A stretch of DNA of 64,000 nt. It comes from Myrmaecium sp. VS I D KN 1 (taxonomy: Eukaryota > Ascomycota > Dothideomycetes > Valsariales > Valsariaceae). Shown piece by piece: positions 1 to 10,376 of this stretch. The notes beneath the pieces are model-generated. The model had not been told where the DNA came from, made no database searches, and saw nothing but the letters and a program-made list of their open reading frames with translations. How positions within the stretch are numbered: the first letter of the stretch is position 1; each line of letters opens with the position of its first letter. Where the stretch lies: positions 1 through 64,000 of the forward strand of contig JADQAV010000065.1 in assembly GCA_019775845.1 (NCBI GenBank), written 5' to 3'. A program made the translations under genes and the position numbers.

Positions 1-30
1 AACCCTAACCCTAACCCTAACCCTAACCCT
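1..30. repeat. Telomere repeat, left chromosome end
   Basis: Five perfect tandem copies of AACCCT, the C-rich strand of the TTAGGG telomere repeat. Reading inward from a C-rich 5' end fits the left end of a chromosome. The array is very short and changes abruptly to unique sequence, so it is probably the clipped inner edge of a longer telomere. Confidence 0.95.
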
Positions 31-525
31 ATGCGGATGGTCTGCTGAGTAGAAGGACGTTGATGAGGAAGAAAGGATTGGCGGATGCTTGGGAGTCGTG
101 TGCTGATGGATGAATGGTGGACGTGCGAAATATAAAGATCGTGCCATGCTGGTGTTGGGGAATCTGGAAGGGACAGATGTCCTAGACGATGTGCCTTCCC
201 GCACAGCAAGGGAAACAACTCCCAGCCATATACGACGGTCCACCGCTCCGGTTGGCTTTTCAGTAGATGGCCCAATTCAACTTTTACAGTTTTGCCACTG
301 ATAAAGCTGGTATAGCTGCGTATATTAATATAATAGAAAGGGTTCTCAAGCGCCGCTAACAGCCCATATACGGCGGAGGCCGTTGTCAGATAAAAATGGC
401 TTTCTAAAATGTCATCTTTCCTATGTCCACCTTTGAAACTGCTTAGCTGGTCGGGAGCATCATGCACTCATGTTCTTAGGACAGCACTTTCCCAGTAAAA
501 TTGTAGAATGGATACGAAAGAGTAT
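31..525. other. Subtelomeric spacer, no gene seen
   Basis: Unique, moderately AT-rich sequence between the telomere repeat and the first gene. Only a 63-codon open frame without recognisable features is present. No further telomere repeats or clear tandem array were seen. Confidence 0.6.
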
Positions 526-1704
526 TCACTCTGTTTCCACCTTCCAGCTAACTCTACCGCCTTCCACCACAACTTCCACACTATCCTCACACTCTAGCAT
601 CACAGGTGGTCTCCAAGCCGAAAACAAGTCCTGAGGCACCCGATCCCCCGCCGCTCCCCAATCCTCACACCTCCCCTCACACCACCACATCCCCCTCGGC
701 TCGGCCCGCAACCCATACCTCCCATCCGGCAAACCCGCCAACCGCCTATCCGCATCCACACACCTTCTCACCGGCTCTCCCGGCTCCAAAGTCACAAGCT
801 GCTCCAACCTCGGACGAAGATCCACCGAAGCGGCGTGAAGATCGCAGCCCCCAGGCTGCGACTCCCGGCGGACGATCGCATCGGTTGCGAGGGCAATGAC
901 TTGGATGCCGGAGGCAGCAGCAACGGATTCTTTCGAATCGAGCAGGCGCGCGCAACGGTCGGAGCCGGTTCGCAGCCGGTCATACGGAACGAGGAAGCGC
1001 TGACGGCCGCGGGTTTGGACGGCGATGGGTGTGTTGCCGGTATTCAGCGCTATGAATTCAAGCAGAGGGGCGTTGTCGCTGCTGGTGCTCGCGCATCGGA
1101 GATACGTTTGGAGTTTCGGCGGCCACGGAAGGGAGGGGACGACGGTGAAAAGCGCTCGACCCTCGGATTTGCTGATCACTACCTGGATCTTCTCGCCTAG
1201 GTCCGAAGGCCCTTCTGTCTGCGGTTGCTCCTCCGCCTGGGCATGGGCGGATGGGAAATGCGCCTCCCCGATGGAAGCGCACCCTGGTCGGACGCGGATT
1301 GAATAGGTCTTTCCGGATTCAAACAGCGAAGCGAGGTCGCTGCCGGGTTTGATGACGTATTCATAATCAACAAAGCATCTCCTGTAGTTCTCCACCCTGC
1401 TCACCGGCGATGGGAGCATTAAGACAGAGTCCTGGTGGCTATCGCGTTGGATCGGGCACTTGATATCCACTTCGGTGTCACGCTTTGTTTGGTCATCGTG
1501 GATGCGGAGAACAAGCAGCTTGTTTGAAAGCGCGTAAGGAACGTCCAAGATGGAATGAGCCGTACCAAGTACGACAGGTCGTGGATCGGTGTCCTCTGGC
1601 GATCGGCGTACAAGGCTGAAAATGATGCTGATAGGAAGCTTGCCGGAGTAGTCGAAAACTTGATACTTGCTGTTGGTAATCATGCGAACCTTTACTTCCT
1701 TCAT
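526..1704 (-). CDS. Hypothetical protein, subtelomeric, 392 aa
   Basis: An uninterrupted 392-codon frame starting with MKEVKVRMITNSKYQVFDYS and ending VSWKVETE. I do not recognise the family. The first 150 residues alternate hydrophobic and charged residues in a beta-rich-looking pattern. There is a Cys in CPIQRD, another in a VRPGCASIGEAHF stretch, and an acidic, Glu/Val-rich C terminus. No signal peptide, membrane segment or known catalytic motif is visible. Length, amino-acid balance and lack of low complexity make it a credible gene. It is transcribed toward the telomere, like the next gene. Function unknown. Confidence 0.6.
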   Translation of the reverse strand: MKEVKVRMITNSKYQVFDYSGKLPISIIFSLVRRSPEDTDPRPVVLGTAHSILDVPYALSNKLLVLRIHDDQTKRDTEVDIKCPIQRDSHQDSVLMLPSPVSRVENYRRCFVDYEYVIKPGSDLASLFESGKTYSIRVRPGCASIGEAHFPSAHAQAEEQPQTEGPSDLGEKIQVVISKSEGRALFTVVPSLPWPPKLQTYLRCASTSSDNAPLLEFIALNTGNTPIAVQTRGRQRFLVPYDRLRTGSDRCARLLDSKESVAAASGIQVIALATDAIVRRESQPGGCDLHAASVDLRPRLEQLVTLEPGEPVRRCVDADRRLAGLPDGRYGLRAEPRGMWWCEGRCEDWGAAGDRVPQDLFSAWRPPVMLECEDSVEVVVEGGRVSWKVETE

Positions 1705-2450
1705 GACTTAATGGTGATATGGAGAAAGCTTTCGAAGTATTGTAGAGCATTGACGAGTCTCTGTTAAGTACTTGAGTAGAACTTTGGCCAAGTTGTGCGC
1801 TGGCATGGATCATAACAACTTGATGACGTAAGCCGGAGCTGTGCTGATCTGCCTTCAATGCCTGGTGGCCCCATCTTTCCCTACTTACCCACGAAGTACC
1901 TGACGTTGTCTCTCGTTTTACAGCAGCGACCAGAGAATCCTTTGCACTACAACGCGCCTTCGAGGCCAGCGGCAGACGCCTTCCTTTGTCCAAACTACCC
2001 TTTAACTGTTGAATTATGAAACCACTCCAAGAAACGAGGTTGCTCGCCCGAATTCTATTCTTGTCCAGTATTCATGTATGTACTGATGGCTCCTGCCCAT
2101 CAAACACACCAACCGCAAAGCCGAACGGCAAGACCTGTCCATCATTCGTGAACGCCGCAATCAACGGGCCGGGCGTCCTTCCGCCGTAGCTCGATCGCGT
2201 GTAGCACGCTTTCAAACGAGTGACAAAGCGCTGAAAAAATCACCGACGAGAAATGGTAGGTAGCGTTAAGTACTGGGTTGACCTCAGCGACCCCGGTCCA
2301 GTAACGTAGTCGTACCGCATGTCCTGCACATGCTCATCCTGCACGACTTCCCACTCGATAAAGACCCTTGCAGCCGAGGATTTGATTTGATTTCCGACAA
2401 CCGTAGAGGCACGGAAACTGCGAGATGTCGAGAGTCGGTAGAGGTGAGGT
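1705..2450. other. Intergenic, no gene seen
   Basis: About 750 bp between two minus-strand genes, holding the promoter of the gene ending at 526 and the 3' flank of the next. Open frames here are short and lack protein-like composition. No repeat recognised. Confidence 0.5.
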
Positions 2451-4010
2451 CTAGACAACACGAGGCCGCTTATTTACGTGAGTTCCAGGGCTACTATCCT
2501 GATTCTCTACCTCATTATCCCCAGTGCCACTATCCCACGGCTCGAATCCCGCTGGTTCGAATCGCGGCACCTGCTGTGCCAGCGGCGTGCCCAAGGCAGC
2601 CTTGATTCCCTGAAGCCGCACCCCTTTCGCCCAACGGACGATGTTCAAGATGCAGCCGCGGAAGCGGTAGACCTGGTCGGCGTCATCCAGGAGCGCGGCG
2701 CATACCTTATCCATTTGCCAGGAGACGACCTCGGCACCACCAGCGTCGCGTGCACCTGCGCAACGCCAGGACACGTACAACTCGACAAGCGTGGGCACGA
2801 CGACGACGGTGAACACACAAGTGCGCTCGGGACCCGGCGGCGACGAGCCCAGTGCCTGGCCGCGCGTGGTGAGGAAGGCGTGCATTGCGCTTACCGCCGC
2901 TGCGCCCGCCTTCTGCGCTTGCATCACGCACTCCACGTGGCTGCCGCGATCGGACTTGTGCTCGGCAATGAGGAATGGGCACAGCGCACCAACGGCGCCC
3001 TCCAGCACACGGGCAGCGGGGGGTAAGTCAAGAAAGGCGGTCGTCTCTGCCACCGTGAAGACGCCTTGGGGCGCATACGAGAAGATGAGGTCGGCCTTGG
3101 GCGGGGGGAGCGTGCGCTGGGCTGCCAGAATCATAAGCCGGTACGGGTCAGTAGGCATCAGTTCTGGCAGACATTTCGCGTGGAAGGGCCGGTCACGATC
3201 CCGGAAGACGGTAGGCTCCCACGGGCTATTGTCGTCGCGTGTGCGCAGCGCGTTCCAGGGTTTGACAAAGAGCGCATCAGCGACCGCCTCGATGGCGGTG
3301 GGCTCGGTAACCATCCGCAAGATGGGCGCGTAATCGGCGAGCCCCTGTGACTTGGGCGATACGCTGAAGCCGTCCGTAGGAGGTGGGCGCGACGTCTTGA
3401 TCTGCCTGAGGAGCGACTCGAGCGCGGCGGGCCGTGGCGGGTGGTCTGGATGATTAGCCGCCAGGCACACGATGCGGTTGTTAAGAAGGGCTTGTTGGGC
3501 TTTAGCCAGCTCTGTTGGGGGCATAATTTGCTTGTAAGGATCTGCGCCAGCGTCTTGTTCGTTAAAACCGTTGCTGTCTTCCGTAGAGCGGTCCTCCTCG
3601 TCCTGGCTGCAACCGGAGCTATGGTCGTGATGCTCTTCGCCCTCCCCTGTATCCTCAAAGCTGTAATCGCCGAATCCTGGCTCTTCGTTGCCCTCGGTAA
3701 GCTCTCCTATACCGTTCTCTTCCGTGGCCGCAGCTCCACCTTGTAGTCGTTGGAGGTCGACGTGGACGTCGTTGTCGTATAAGGGCACAGGGTTCCCAGT
3801 GATACGCTGGCGATGAAATGGACGCACGCTCGCGGATGAAGCTGCTGAAGGTGTAGTAGCTGTAGGATCGGACTCGGTAGTGGTAACGGGGACGGTAAGC
3901 GCAGGTGAAGGCGAAGACGAACGCTTGCGTTTGTACGACGGGACAGCGTCGTCGGGCGAGCGGGCAGAGGACGCGGCAGAGGCGGCGGCGGCGGCAGGCG
4001 AGCCGGGCAT
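2451..4010 (-). CDS. Probable PD-(D/E)XK nuclease-like fungal protein
   Basis: A single 519-codon frame. Residues 1-60 are Ala/Ser-rich with a basic KRKR patch and 100-160 are acidic and disordered-looking. From about 170 onward a folded domain appears, with a central FLIAEHKSDRG segment followed by a helix rich in Ala and Gln. The strand-E-x-K arrangement in AEHKSD, plus the surrounding W and R residues, resembles large fungal families annotated as PD-(D/E)XK nuclease-like. That assignment is by pattern only. The C terminus carries a nuclear-localisation-like NKRPRVV. If right, it would be a nuclear DNA-acting or nuclease-derived protein. Such families are often expanded near fungal telomeres (general knowledge). 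Whether it is catalytic cannot be told from sequence. Confidence 0.6.
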   Translation of the reverse strand: MPGSPAAAAASAASSARSPDDAVPSYKRKRSSSPSPALTVPVTTTESDPTATTPSAASSASVRPFHRQRITGNPVPLYDNDVHVDLQRLQGGAAATEENGIGELTEGNEEPGFGDYSFEDTGEGEEHHDHSSGCSQDEEDRSTEDSNGFNEQDAGADPYKQIMPPTELAKAQQALLNNRIVCLAANHPDHPPRPAALESLLRQIKTSRPPPTDGFSVSPKSQGLADYAPILRMVTEPTAIEAVADALFVKPWNALRTRDDNSPWEPTVFRDRDRPFHAKCLPELMPTDPYRLMILAAQRTLPPPKADLIFSYAPQGVFTVAETTAFLDLPPAARVLEGAVGALCPFLIAEHKSDRGSHVECVMQAQKAGAAAVSAMHAFLTTRGQALGSSPPGPERTCVFTVVVVPTLVELYVSWRCAGARDAGGAEVVSWQMDKVCAALLDDADQVYRFRGCILNIVRWAKGVRLQGIKAALGTPLAQQVPRFEPAGFEPWDSGTGDNEVENQDSSPGTHVNKRPRVV

Positions 4011-4839
4011 ATCAGGTATTCTTGAGGTACTCGAAGACGGAAGAATATACGTACGTCAAGAAGAGGATGAGGGAGGGAGATAGTAGTGTAGCAATTCGTG
4101 GTATCAGTGTGTTAGGGTTTCTGACCACGTTTCTTACAAGCCCCGGCCTTTCTTACGAGGCTTGGCATCCGACATATTACGCGAGGGTAGCAAACCACGC
4201 GCCGCTCAGAAACGTAGTAGTATTGATATATCTTTCAACTCTAGTAATCGTTAAACAGACGGTAGTAAGACACCAAACAGCGGAGAGTACCCCAGACACC
4301 CCAGGCAAGCCTAGGGTAGTAAAACTGGGCAGTATCCGCTAAGTCGGGATCTAATCTAGAGTGCGGGGATAACTGTGGAGCCCTAGTTACTGTGGGCCAG
4401 TTTTTCCCTGAACAGGCAGCCAAAGCCCCAGGAGGCACGTGTTGATCTCTCCTCAAAATGAGTACCTACTGACTCACTCACGTTAGCCCTCTCGAATGTC
4501 CTCTCGCTGCTGCCCCCTCGCAGGCCCCTTATAGGCCTTCGGAGGGTCGGTGTGAGTAAGACCCTGCGGAAATGAGGGTTTGCGCGAAGGGGGAAAGTTA
4601 CCTACTACTTAACTTACGCGTGCGGAAATGCCTTTTAGAATGGGGAGGGCGGTGAGATACTGGGGTGCTCCCTAGTCGCAGGTGGGATGTTCTTCAAAGC
4701 GCCTTACGGGAGGTAACGAGCCGTATAAGGTTAGAATGCTCTGACGTAGTATCTACATCCTGCATACAACCTACTAGGTAGACAGCGGGACCGAACACGC
4801 CTTGCGCATAGCTACAGTATATATTAGTCAAAGCAAACT
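4011..4839. other. Intergenic, holds decayed MITE-like copy
   Basis: Between the nuclease-like gene and the 3' end of the epoxide hydrolase gene. No coding frame is convincing. The middle (about 4373-4695) is a degenerate copy of the element seen whole at 32716-33210. Confidence 0.6.
4373..4695. mobile_element. Degenerate, deleted copy of MITE-like element
   Basis: Two blocks match the intact element at 32.7-33.2 kb in the same order and orientation. The left block (about 4393-4453) shares CAGGCAGCCAAAGCCCC-type sequence and an exact GGAGGCACGTGTTGATCTCT. The right block (about 4609-4695) shares AATGCCTTTTA and ACTGGGGTGCTCCC, followed by a mutated outer inverted repeat. The pyrimidine-rich tandem centre of the other copy is mostly missing. 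The left terminal repeat is eroded to a fragment near 4373-4395. No coding capacity. Boundaries are approximate. Confidence 0.7.
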
Positions 4840-6288
4840 CTACTCCGCCCTCCCAACCAACCCCCTACACATCTCCCTCAAATCCCCCACCAACAACTCG
4901 GGACACTCCCACGCCGCAAAATGTCCACCCCGCTCATGCCGGCGCAAGAACACCAGCGGTCCCAACCCGCGCACCCACGAATCCGGCGGGACATAAATAT
5001 CCCTCGGAAACACGCTCACCCCCAGCGGGACATCAGGAATCCAGCCCGCCACCCGCTCCCTTTCCGACCCCGTGGCCAACGCCTCCCGATACACGCGCAG
5101 ACTCGCCTGCGGGCCGGCAACGCTGTGCCAGTACACGCTGACCCAGGTGAGCAGCTCGTCGTCGGACCAGGGGTAGGCGTCCGTCCAGTCGTGCAGCTTC
5201 TCGGCGATCCAGGCGAGCAGGGCGAGGGGGGAGTCGCGCAGGGCGTAGCCGAGGGTGTGCGGGCGCGTTTCGTGGAGGTGGCAGTAGGCGTAGCCGTCGG
5301 TTTGGAACCAGTGGGTGCGGGCGAGGCCGGCGCGTTCGGCGGGGGTGTAGCGCGTCAGGAGGTGCCGGAGGTATTGGAGCGGGGTGGTGAGTGCGGAGGG
5401 AGGCTGGGGCGCGTAGGGCATGCTGATGTGGCAGCCGAGGATGTGGCGGGGGTAGTGAACGGCTTGGATGCGGGTGACGAAGGTGCCGATGTCGCCGCCT
5501 TGGGTGACTGTGGGTGGATCAGTGAGGGGTTTGTAAGAATGTCTTCTTGGCTGAGGCCGAAAACTTTGTCGCGTTATGGTGGGAGATGGAAGAGGGCGCC
5601 TTGCTTACCATACCGATCATACCCCAACCGCAGCATGAGCTTATGGCAAACCTCCGCGTACTGCGAGAAACCGAATCCTTTCTTCGTGACGCCGTCGGAA
5701 AAGCCGTAGTTCGGGAGCGAGGGGGCGACCACATGGAACGCCGGGACGGTGGACTTGTTGGCACCGCTGTTGCCATTCAAGTTCGCATCTTCCCCCTCAG
5801 AGGGATGCGAATCCGACGAATCCGGATCCGTCAAAAGAGGCAGCATCTTCATGACCTCGACGAAACTTCCCGGCCCTACAGATCCAACACCAAAACGTTA
5901 ACCTCCCCTTCTCACTTCAAAAAAGAGTGATGGGGAAAAAAAAAACGAAACAACAAAACATACACCCATGCACAACCAACACCGGCACCGCGCCCTGCAC
6001 CTCACTCCGCCGATGCACAAAATGCACCCCGACCTCCCCAAACCCCTCCACCTCCACCGCCACGCGGTACTGCGGCAACCGACGATTCAGCTCGCGCTCC
6101 TGGTCCCGCCAATCGAACGAGCCGTCCCGCCAGCGTTGGAGGAGGCGGGCGATTTCCGCGACCGGCGGGCCGGCGCGCCACCCTTCGTCGCGCACTTCGT
6201 CGGGTAGGATCGCGTGGGCGAGTTTGTGGTGCAGCGCTTCGAGGGCGGAGGGGGGGATGGAGATCGTGTAGGGTTCGGGGGCGGACAT
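4840..6288 (-). CDS. Epoxide hydrolase, alpha/beta-hydrolase fold
   Basis: Three exons on the minus strand: 5964-6288, 5609-5875 and 4840-5507; 419 aa. Introns of 88 and 101 nt have GTATGT and GTAAGC donors. Residues 1-105 are an epoxide hydrolase N-terminal (EHN) domain. HGWP at 107-110 is the oxyanion-hole motif. GGDIG at 201-205 carries the presumed nucleophile Asp203, and His393 in [11 protein letters not shown] is the presumed catalytic His. The lid segment around [21 protein letters not shown] is typical of the microsomal/fungal branch. The enzyme would open epoxides to vicinal diols. No signal peptide or anchor is seen, so it is probably cytosolic. It lies at the edge of a block with a P450, which could be a source of epoxides (inference). 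Confidence 0.9.
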
Positions 6289-7208
6289 GGTGTGTCGGGG
6301 GGTTTTTTGGTTGTACGGAGGGTGGTGGGTACCTGGTTGCGCGTGCGGGTTACTGGTGACTGTGTTGCTGGGGGAGTGGTACGGTTGGATGGAGAGAGGG
6401 AGTGGTGCGACAGGTGAGACAGGTACGGCCAGTACCTATGTAAATACTGGTACCGATGCTGATCGTCATGACTAACCCCGGATTCACCTGCCTTACCCCG
6501 CATTCTTCTGCATGACGCCACTTGCGCCGTGGCTGTGTGGTTCGTTGTTACCTCCTACTCCTACTGATAACGCAACGGGGAGAGTCGGATGGCGCACTCG
6601 GCTATCAGCATTATCCACCCTTATCGTGGCCTACCTACAGTATGTACGGCAGTTCCGCTTCTCAACACAGTTCCGCTCTTGAACTACGATAAAATGAACG
6701 GCAGGAATAAAAAGGGAGGAAAATACCGATCCTACCTACTCCTACCCTCTTATCTCCCTCCCTCGAGCTTCACCACGTCAGCCGGACTACTCCTTGCTAC
6801 CCGAAGCGAGCGAGCGGAAATTTGCACCCAGGTGAAGAGATGGAAGAGCAAGTCCGCCTCAGTCAAGTCGAGAGAACAGCGTGAAAAAGAAAGAAAGCGG
6901 AGGAACACATATTTTGTTACTCTAACGATCTATATCTAAGCAATCCAAGCAGTCTAGAACGTCTAAAACTCTCTAAAGGGATGCAACGGAAGTCTAATCT
7001 ATCGATCGATGATGCTGCTGCGACTTCCACGCCACAAGGGAAGGGAAGGGGCAAGAGGAAAGCGAACAAATAAAAAGCGAAATCGATAAGGCGTAAACTC
7101 GTCAGTCTAACCGAATTGAATCGTCCAAAGGAGGGCAATCAGGTCATGAGCAGGAAAAAAAAAAGGAAAGAAAGAGAACAGCGTGAAAGGAAAAGAGAGA
7201 AAGGAAAT
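6289..7208. other. Intergenic, no gene seen
   Basis: About 920 bp holding the promoter of the epoxide hydrolase gene and the 3' flank of the FAD oxidoreductase gene. An A/G-rich stretch lies at about 7147-7207. No RNA gene or repeat recognised. Confidence 0.5.
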
Positions 7209-8486
7209 TTAATTCGCCCGCACCAAAGAGACAAAGGTCTGGAGGTTACTAGTGTGATGCTCGCCAATAGCAGGCTTATCACCAATCTCTTTGCCAGCGG
7301 TGTGGAACGCGCTGCGGATAGTGAAGCGCACGCCATTGATCTCACGAACGAGGCTCTGGCGACGACGAGCGATGTCGTTGACTAAGGGGATGACTTCCTC
7401 GGCGGCGGTGATGACGTTGCTGACCTTGCCGGGGAAGATGTGGATGATGCCGTCCTTCTCGAAGGTCAGGCTGCTGCGGAACTCGTTCTTGGTCTTGAGC
7501 TTGGCCAGCACGCTGCCCTTCCAGCCCGCGTACCGGAACCGGTCCAGGAAGCCCGGCCAGAAGCGGGTGATCTCGCGCTCGCAGTGCGGCTTAATGCGCG
7601 CGGCGACGATGTCGTCGTCGAGGGAGTTCAGCAGTTGCTGCCCGTCCTCGTGCCGGTCGAAGGAGCCCAGGATGGTGTAGCTGCCGTGCGTGAGAATGTA
7701 CTTGCGCTGCGGCGTCTCCTCGGTGTCGATGGCCGGCATCACGCAGGGGAACCAGCCGTCCATGACGATGAAGGAGAAGGGCCGGTCCTTGGGCTCCTGG
7801 TCTTCGTAGACGAGCGCGATACACGTCTGATACGTGACCTCGATGTCGACGGGGAGGGTGTTGGGCGGCAGGAGGCTCTGGTAACCGGTCGCGTTGATGA
7901 CGACATCGAAGACGTACTGCCCATCCTCCGTCTGGATGCGGTTGGTCTCGCCCGCGTTGATGATGCCGGTCACGTTGGCGTTGAGGTGCAGGTAGATGCC
8001 GGCCTCGCCCAGCTTCGCCTTGAAGAACTTCCGGAGCCGCTCGCCGATGGCAACGCTGGGCTCGTCGAGGTTGTAGGCGCTGAGGAGGTTGTCGAAGCCC
8101 ATCTCCTTGGGGTCCAGGGTCCTGCATTCGGGCGACTCGTAGCAGACGTCCCGGAAGGCTTCGTCAGACACCTTGGAGGGGTTGCCCAAGGCGTCCGTCT
8201 TGCCATGGGCGTAGATGGCGTACTCGTGCGAGACGACCAGCTCCGGGTAGGTCTCGCAGAACTTGGCGAGGGCCTCGCGGCAGCTGTCGCGAGTGGCTTT
8301 GGAGCGAGGGTAGTGCGGTCCCTTGTGGAGGCGGATGCCAAAGTTGCCGGAGACGCCGTGGAAGATGTCCGGCTTCTGCTCGAAGAGAGAGACCTTGTGG
8401 CCTTGCTTCTTCAGCTCCAAGGCCATATGGCAGCCGTTCCATCCGCCGCCGACGATGCCGATGCGGAGTTGAGTAGAAAGCTTCAT
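7209..8486 (-). CDS. FAD-dependent oxidoreductase
   Basis: Intron-free 425-aa protein. The N terminus has a Rossmann FAD-binding fold with GGGWNG at residues 13-18 and an acidic residue (Glu36, in VSLFEQKP) at the end of the second strand for ribose binding. A later INATGY segment (about 198-203) is the second FAD contact usual in this superfamily. The protein resembles fungal DAO-type or pyridine-nucleotide-like oxidoreductases, but substrate and product cannot be inferred. No signal peptide or transmembrane segment. It is divergent from the Zn2Cys6 regulator 1.9 kb away and shares a promoter element with the MFS transporter gene, so it may belong to the same regulon. Confidence 0.8.
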   Translation of the reverse strand: MKLSTQLRIGIVGGGWNGCHMALELKKQGHKVSLFEQKPDIFHGVSGNFGIRLHKGPHYPRSKATRDSCREALAKFCETYPELVVSHEYAIYAHGKTDALGNPSKVSDEAFRDVCYESPECRTLDPKEMGFDNLLSAYNLDEPSVAIGERLRKFFKAKLGEAGIYLHLNANVTGIINAGETNRIQTEDGQYVFDVVINATGYQSLLPPNTLPVDIEVTYQTCIALVYEDQEPKDRPFSFIVMDGWFPCVMPAIDTEETPQRKYILTHGSYTILGSFDRHEDGQQLLNSLDDDIVAARIKPHCEREITRFWPGFLDRFRYAGWKGSVLAKLKTKNEFRSSLTFEKDGIIHIFPGKVSNVITAAEEVIPLVNDIARRRQSLVREINGVRFTIRSAFHTAGKEIGDKPAIGEHHTSNLQTFVSLVRAN

Positions 8487-8636
8487 CGTGGAGGAGAAGA
8501 AGGAAGAAGATTGTAAATGGTGAAGCGGGTGATTAACAAGATCAGGAGAGAGGCTGGCGAGGCGAACAATTGTCTGATGAAGGGATTGCTGGCTTGGTTG
8601 AAGAAAGAAAGTGACATCTGGGTGTATCTCTGCCGT

Positions 8637-8644
8637 CTTTATAT
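8637..8644 (-). promoter_or_regulatory. TATA-like box for FAD oxidoreductase gene
   Basis: ATATAAAG on the minus strand, about 150 bp upstream of the start codon at 8486. Position and sequence fit a core promoter. Confidence 0.5.
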
Positions 8645-8786
8645 CCTCTGTCCCGACACCTCCACCACCAGGCTCTCGCTCTCGTCCGAGGACGCTCGGA
8701 GTGGGTCCTGGCCGATATCGTCTCGGTCTCTATAGTGTCGAGAATGCTTGAGAAATGATTAGATTGAGGATGAAGCCAATCGCATC

Positions 8787-8833
8787 AGGCGGGATCGGAA
8801 CGGAACGAGTGGGATAAGGCGGGTAGAGCGGGA
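8787..8833. promoter_or_regulatory. G-rich promoter element, copy 1
   Basis: Contains GGCGGGATCGG (8788-8798) and AAGGCGGGTAGAGCGGGA (8816-8833). The same two strings, in the same order and orientation and at nearly the same spacing, occur upstream of the MFS transporter gene. GCGGGA cores are repeated within it. It is a candidate binding site for a shared regulator, perhaps one of the two Zn2Cys6 proteins in this block (inference). Confidence 0.5.
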
Positions 8834-9063
8834 TGGATGAAGGATTGCTCGCCTCTCATGCATGTCAGCTTCCGCCTCTATCACCTCAAGGGCGGACTGA
8901 AATCCGTCCGCTGGCGAAGATCCAATCAGGAAGCATCGTGAGCGTCGTGGTCGATGGGGAGAAAGGTCGAGGTCAACCTTGGAGACGAGAGGGGCTGTGC
9001 GGCGGACGCCTTGATGGTGTTTCCGCGTACCCGAGACAGCGGGACAGGAGGACGTGCAGAAAG

Positions 9064-9080
9064 CCACCGTCCGTCGGTGG
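9064..9080. promoter_or_regulatory. Everted CGG palindrome, candidate Zn2Cys6 site
   Basis: CCACCG, five bases, CGGTGG: a perfect 6-bp-arm palindrome. Zn2Cys6 dimers bind paired CGG triplets in inverted, direct or everted arrangement, so this could be an operator for the adjacent regulator. No binding evidence is available. Confidence 0.35.
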
Positions 9081-9454
9081 ACCGAAGGAGGGCCGGGCGT
9101 GTCGAGGAGAGAAAGGTGTAAGGTAAGGGCCCAGGTCCACGAATCCTGGCGGGAACGAGCGGGATTGGTTTCGGACCGGTCATAAAGTTGATGGAAGTCT
9201 GCCAGTGGGTTGCTTGGATGGAGTTGGAGGAGAGATAAGACGGAGTGAAGTGGAGGAGGTCGTGATAGAGGGGCTGCACTACATACTCACGACAAGCAGG
9301 GTCGTCCTGTCCTGAGGTGTCAGTGGATGCAGTCTGGCTGAGATAAGCGGACTTAACAAGCAACCAGGTTCAAGGTAGTATGTACTGTACTTGTACGTAT
9401 GTATCTTACATTACCTCTGTGGTGATGAGTGATCTGGCCTCCCTGCCTTGTCAC

Positions 9455-9498
9455 TCTCTGCCACTTCTGCCACCATCTCTGCCACCATCTCTGCCACT
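9455..9498. repeat. Short tandem repeat, period about 12 bp
   Basis: Repeats of CTCTGCCACCAT with small variations, roughly four units. Non-coding and within the divergent intergenic region. Confidence 0.7.
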
Positions 9499-10376
9499 CC
9501 CTAGGTTCTGCACCCTTGCTGATGGCGTGCTGGGCGAGCGACGCGCAGAGGTACAGAGCACAAGCCAGTGGGGCGTCAGACGGGTGACGGCGGGGACTAT
9601 GGGTGAGCTAAGGCAGCACGGCAGCTAGCCAGACGGGTAGCTAATTTAGTGCCTCAGGTATGGAGTCGGTCGTGCTCGTAAGCGGACCGGCGTTCCCCGT
9701 GCGCCGTCAATCGTTTGGAAGGAATCCTGGGATTAGTAGGTGAATGTCTCTTTGATGACTAATGGTGAGTGTGAGGCCACTTTCAGAGTCACAATGCCTG
9801 TTCTGCCTACTTGCCTGTCTGCCTGCAAGCCTCTCTGCTCAGCCAAGGTACCAAGCTATGCCATGCCCGGACTACCCAATCCGGCTAGGCGTGGCCAGGG
9901 CGGGTCCCGGGGAGTTAACGTGCCGGAGCGTCTTTAACCCCGACCGACGACCGCCCGGCCACTGCAGCTCTCAAAGGAATTTGAAGTTTCATGTGCATCC
10001 CCATCCATTCCATCCTCAGGTTTCGATGCTGTGAATCCATCAGGTGGTGGGTGCATCTTCAACTATCCCCTGTCCGGACATCGTTCAACCGTCCCACCAG
10101 CGCTCACTCCGAGATCCACCAAACCCAAACCCACCCAGCCCACTTCTTCGTCCCTTTCGCTCGCTCTTCCCGCCTCCCCGCCGGTTCCTACTCGTAGGTA
10201 GCTTGCCTTACGGGGCGCTCGCCTGCTACCCGCCCGGCCTCACTAATTCGCGCCGGGGTGGGTGCTCTTCAGCAAGCTTATCACCACTCATCCTCCCCGC
10301 CTCCCTTCGCTCCCGTTGTCCGTTCCACTCGTTCTGCATCATCCTCCACCTCTTCCTCCTCACCATCCGCACGATC

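Larger units (their letters stand above)
8487..10376. other. Divergent intergenic region with candidate regulatory sites
   Basis: A 1.9-kb gap between the divergent FAD oxidoreductase and Zn2Cys6 regulator genes. It has no credible coding frame, other than in-frame codons just upstream of the regulator start. It holds the G-rich repeated element at 8787-8833, a related GGCGGGA-rich stretch at 9148-9168, a 17-bp palindrome at 9064-9080 and a 12-bp tandem repeat at 9455-9498. Confidence 0.6.

Noticed and set aside
2549-2561. GGTTCGAATC-like tRNA B-box
   Set aside because: Lies inside the coding sequence of the nuclease-like gene and no cloverleaf or A-box fits.
7440-8516. Long open frame antisense to the FAD oxidoreductase gene
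   Set aside because: Val/Glu/Gly/Asp-rich mirror of GC-rich codons; no domain; lies entirely opposite a well-supported gene.
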